From assembly GCA_903833025.1 (NCBI GenBank), contig CAILDT010000401.1, positions 1-7,087 on the forward strand: DNA of 7,087 nt, given 5' to 3'. The notes below the pieces were generated by a model that worked only from the letters and a program-made list of their open reading frames with translations, made no database searches and was not told the origin of the DNA. Source of the stretch: an uncultured Bacteroidota bacterium. Its GTDB lineage: Bacteria > Bacteroidota > Bacteroidia > 2-12-FULL-35-15. Every line of letters starts with the position of its first letter. Positions within the stretch are counted from its first letter, which is position 1. The translations under genes were made by a program, and so were the position numbers. Shown piece after piece: positions 5,641 through 7,087 of this stretch.

Positions 5641-6156
5641 ATGAAACTTGGTTTAAATATAAAATTAGGAATAGCTGCTGGATTAATTAATTGTGCGGTT
5701 TGGTACGGAAGTGCAAGAGCAGTTGGTTTTTATTCTCTTGATGTTTACGGTTATAAATTTTATACTACTCTACTACTATTACTTACAGGCGTTTTTATTT
5801 CTATTTATTTCGAACGCAAATCACAAAAAGGATTTATTGAATTTAAACCGGCAATGAAAACTGGAGTTTTATTTACCATTATTTTAAGTGTAATGTTGAG
5901 TGCTTTCAGTTTAATTTATCATAAACTCATTGTGCCTGATGCCATTGATTTTTTTGTGAGTGAAGAAAGGAAAGCGTGGTTGGCACACAACAGAACTTTA
6001 GAAGAAGTAAATAAATATCTTGTTGAATATTACATTCCAACTTTTGGTGCGTTCCATACACTAATGACTACTTTAATTTGGGGTATTTTACTTACTCTGT
6101 TGTCGTCGGCAATATTGCGGAAGAAAAATCCAATGGCTCCTTTTAGTGAGAATTAA
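5641..6156 (+). CDS. DUF4199-family membrane protein
   Basis: The product is 171 residues with four predicted membrane helices at about 8-29, 38-57, 74-95 and 137-159. A charged loop of about 40 residues sits between the third and fourth (PDAIDFFVSEERKAW...). The layout, the F-K-x-A-x-K-T-G start of the third helix and the IVPD after it match DUF4199, a Bacteroidota family of unknown function. The tail is short and basic (RKKNP). It begins 14 bp after rho with no visible promoter or terminator between, so it is probably co-transcribed with rho. No mechanistic link to termination is known. The gene's stop codon overlaps that of the convergent mpl gene. No Shine-Dalgarno sequence is seen before the ATG. 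Confidence 0.75.
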   Translation: MKLGLNIKLGIAAGLINCAVWYGSARAVGFYSLDVYGYKFYTTLLLLLTGVFISIYFERKSQKGFIEFKPAMKTGVLFTIILSVMLSAFSLIYHKLIVPDAIDFFVSEERKAWLAHNRTLEEVNKYLVEYYIPTFGAFHTLMTTLIWGILLTLLSSAILRKKNPMAPFSEN

Positions 6157-7087
6157 TTTCTTACTACCTTCTCTCCTAACTGTTTAAAATCAATACCATC
6201 GAAGTTACCTGAACTCATCATTAATAAGTTCTTGTTTTCGAAATTCATTTTTAATAAATCATCGAGTAATACTTTTGAGTTGGTATAAACTCTTATATTG
6301 TTACCTCCAAAAGCCTGTTTTACTTGTTCTTCAGTAATTGCTTTTAACTTTTTGTGTTCAATGGTGTGCGGATTAAAATACACAATAGCTTCGTCAGCCA
6401 ATTCCATTGAATCCTTGTACTGTTTCAGGAAATCTTCATTCAAACTACTGAACGTATGTAGTTCCATACAGGCAATTAATTTGCGATTCGGGAATTGTTT
6501 TTTTACTGCTTGGGTTGTTGCTTTTAATTTGGATGGGCTATGTGCGAAATCTTTATAAACAGCTGTAACATTATTTTTCTTTACTAATTCCAAACGTTTT
6601 GAAGCTCCTGTGAAACTTTGTATTGCTTCATAAAATAGTTTATCACTAACTCCTATTTGATTACAAACTAAACGCGCACCATTTAAGTTCATTAAATTAT
6701 GGTCGCCAAAAATATTTAGTTGATAGTTAATAGTTGTTGGTTGTTGGATGGTTAAAATAGTCGTTCCGTTTTCTATTTTATGTTGAGGGATAGAGTATGA
6801 AAACTTTTTAATATCACCTCTTGCAGTTTCACAAACTTGTTTCACTTCCTTATCAAGCTCGCAATAAACGAGGCATCCGTTAGGCTCTATTAAATCAATA
6901 AATATTTTAAACTGCTCTACATAATTTTCAAAGGTTGGGAACACATTAATATGGTCCCAGGCAATACCGCTTAAAATGGCTATGTTTGGTTTGTATAAAT
7001 GAAACTTCGGTCGCCTGTCGATTGGTGATGAAAGATATTCATCTCCTTCAATTACTGCTACTTTGGCTTCTTTGGTAAGTTTCACCA
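6153..7087 (-). CDS. mpl: Mpl-type UDP-MurNAc:tripeptide ligase, N-terminus beyond window
   Basis: About 311 codons of the central and C-terminal Mur ligase domains are visible. Family members have roughly 450 residues, so the N-terminal UDP-binding domain and the GKT P-loop lie off the right edge. The GTG at 7085 is internal, not the start. Visible Mpl marks, in order, are VIEGDEYLSSPIDRRPKF, ILSGIAWDHINVFPT (Mur ligase Asp-His), GDHNLMNLNGA (the HNxxN region), GASKRLE, DFAHSPSK, and the end MSSGNFDGID. EGDEY and the final SSGNFDGID favour Mpl over MurC. Mpl joins recovered L-Ala-gamma-D-Glu-meso-DAP tripeptide to UDP-MurNAc using ATP, recycling cell-wall peptide in the cytoplasm. Many MurC/Mpl enzymes have His-His-Pro where this one has His-Ser-Pro; from memory this is common in the Bacteroidota version. 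The gene converges on the DUF4199 gene with overlapping stop codons. Confidence 0.9.
   Translation of the reverse strand, partial: VKLTKEAKVAVIEGDEYLSSPIDRRPKFHLYKPNIAILSGIAWDHINVFPTFENYVEQFKIFIDLIEPNGCLVYCELDKEVKQVCETARGDIKKFSYSIPQHKIENGTTILTIQQPTTINYQLNIFGDHNLMNLNGARLVCNQIGVSDKLFYEAIQSFTGASKRLELVKKNNVTAVYKDFAHSPSKLKATTQAVKKQFPNRKLIACMELHTFSSLNEDFLKQYKDSMELADEAIVYFNPHTIEHKKLKAITEEQVKQAFGGNNIRVYTNSKVLLDDLLKMNFENKNLLMMSSGNFDGIDFKQLGEKVVRN

Noticed and set aside
7083..7085. GTG as the start of the Mur ligase
   Set aside because: The Mur ligase P-loop and N-terminal domain are missing from the visible part, and the frame stays open to the edge. The codon is an internal valine of a gene cut by the window.

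Overview
This window looks like ordinary chromosomal core sequence from a member of the Bacteroidota. It is AT-rich. Start codons mostly lack Shine-Dalgarno sequences, and several starts are preceded by the Bacteroidota-type -7 box (TAnnTTTG). The gene content also fits: a secreted protein of YwqK/MORN_2 repeats, a lipoprotein-anchored OmpA-like protein, Rho with a long acidic N-terminal insertion, a DUF4199 membrane protein, and an Mpl-type Mur ligase of the DFAHSPSK variety. I cannot name a genus.

Layout. Positions 1-2488 hold two minus-strand envelope genes: an OmpA-domain lipoprotein (2488-1481), then a gene for a secreted repeat protein (from 1386, running off the left edge). Between them is a compact GC-rich palindrome. 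Positions 2672-3208 hold a minus-strand type II toxin-antitoxin pair, antitoxin first and RelE/ParE-like toxin second. A 99-bp divergent promoter region separates it from a plus-strand YfcE/MJ0936-type metallophosphoesterase (3308-3802). A 195-bp gap with a candidate promoter and an 18-bp palindrome leads to rho (3998-5626). A DUF4199 membrane protein gene follows 14 bp later (5641-6156). Its stop codon overlaps that of the convergent minus-strand mpl gene (6153 to the right edge, N-terminus missing).

The genes do not form one pathway. Mpl recycles cell-wall tripeptide, the OmpA lipoprotein should tie the outer membrane to peptidoglycan, and Rho terminates transcription. The toxin-antitoxin pair is the only accessory-type element. 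I found no CRISPR array, RNA gene, insertion sequence or clear new multi-gene system. The items most worth a second look are the disordered insertion in Rho, the C-rich/G-poor rho leader with its palindrome, the nearly leaderless phosphoesterase start, the GC-rich intergenic palindrome, and the very long secreted repeat array.
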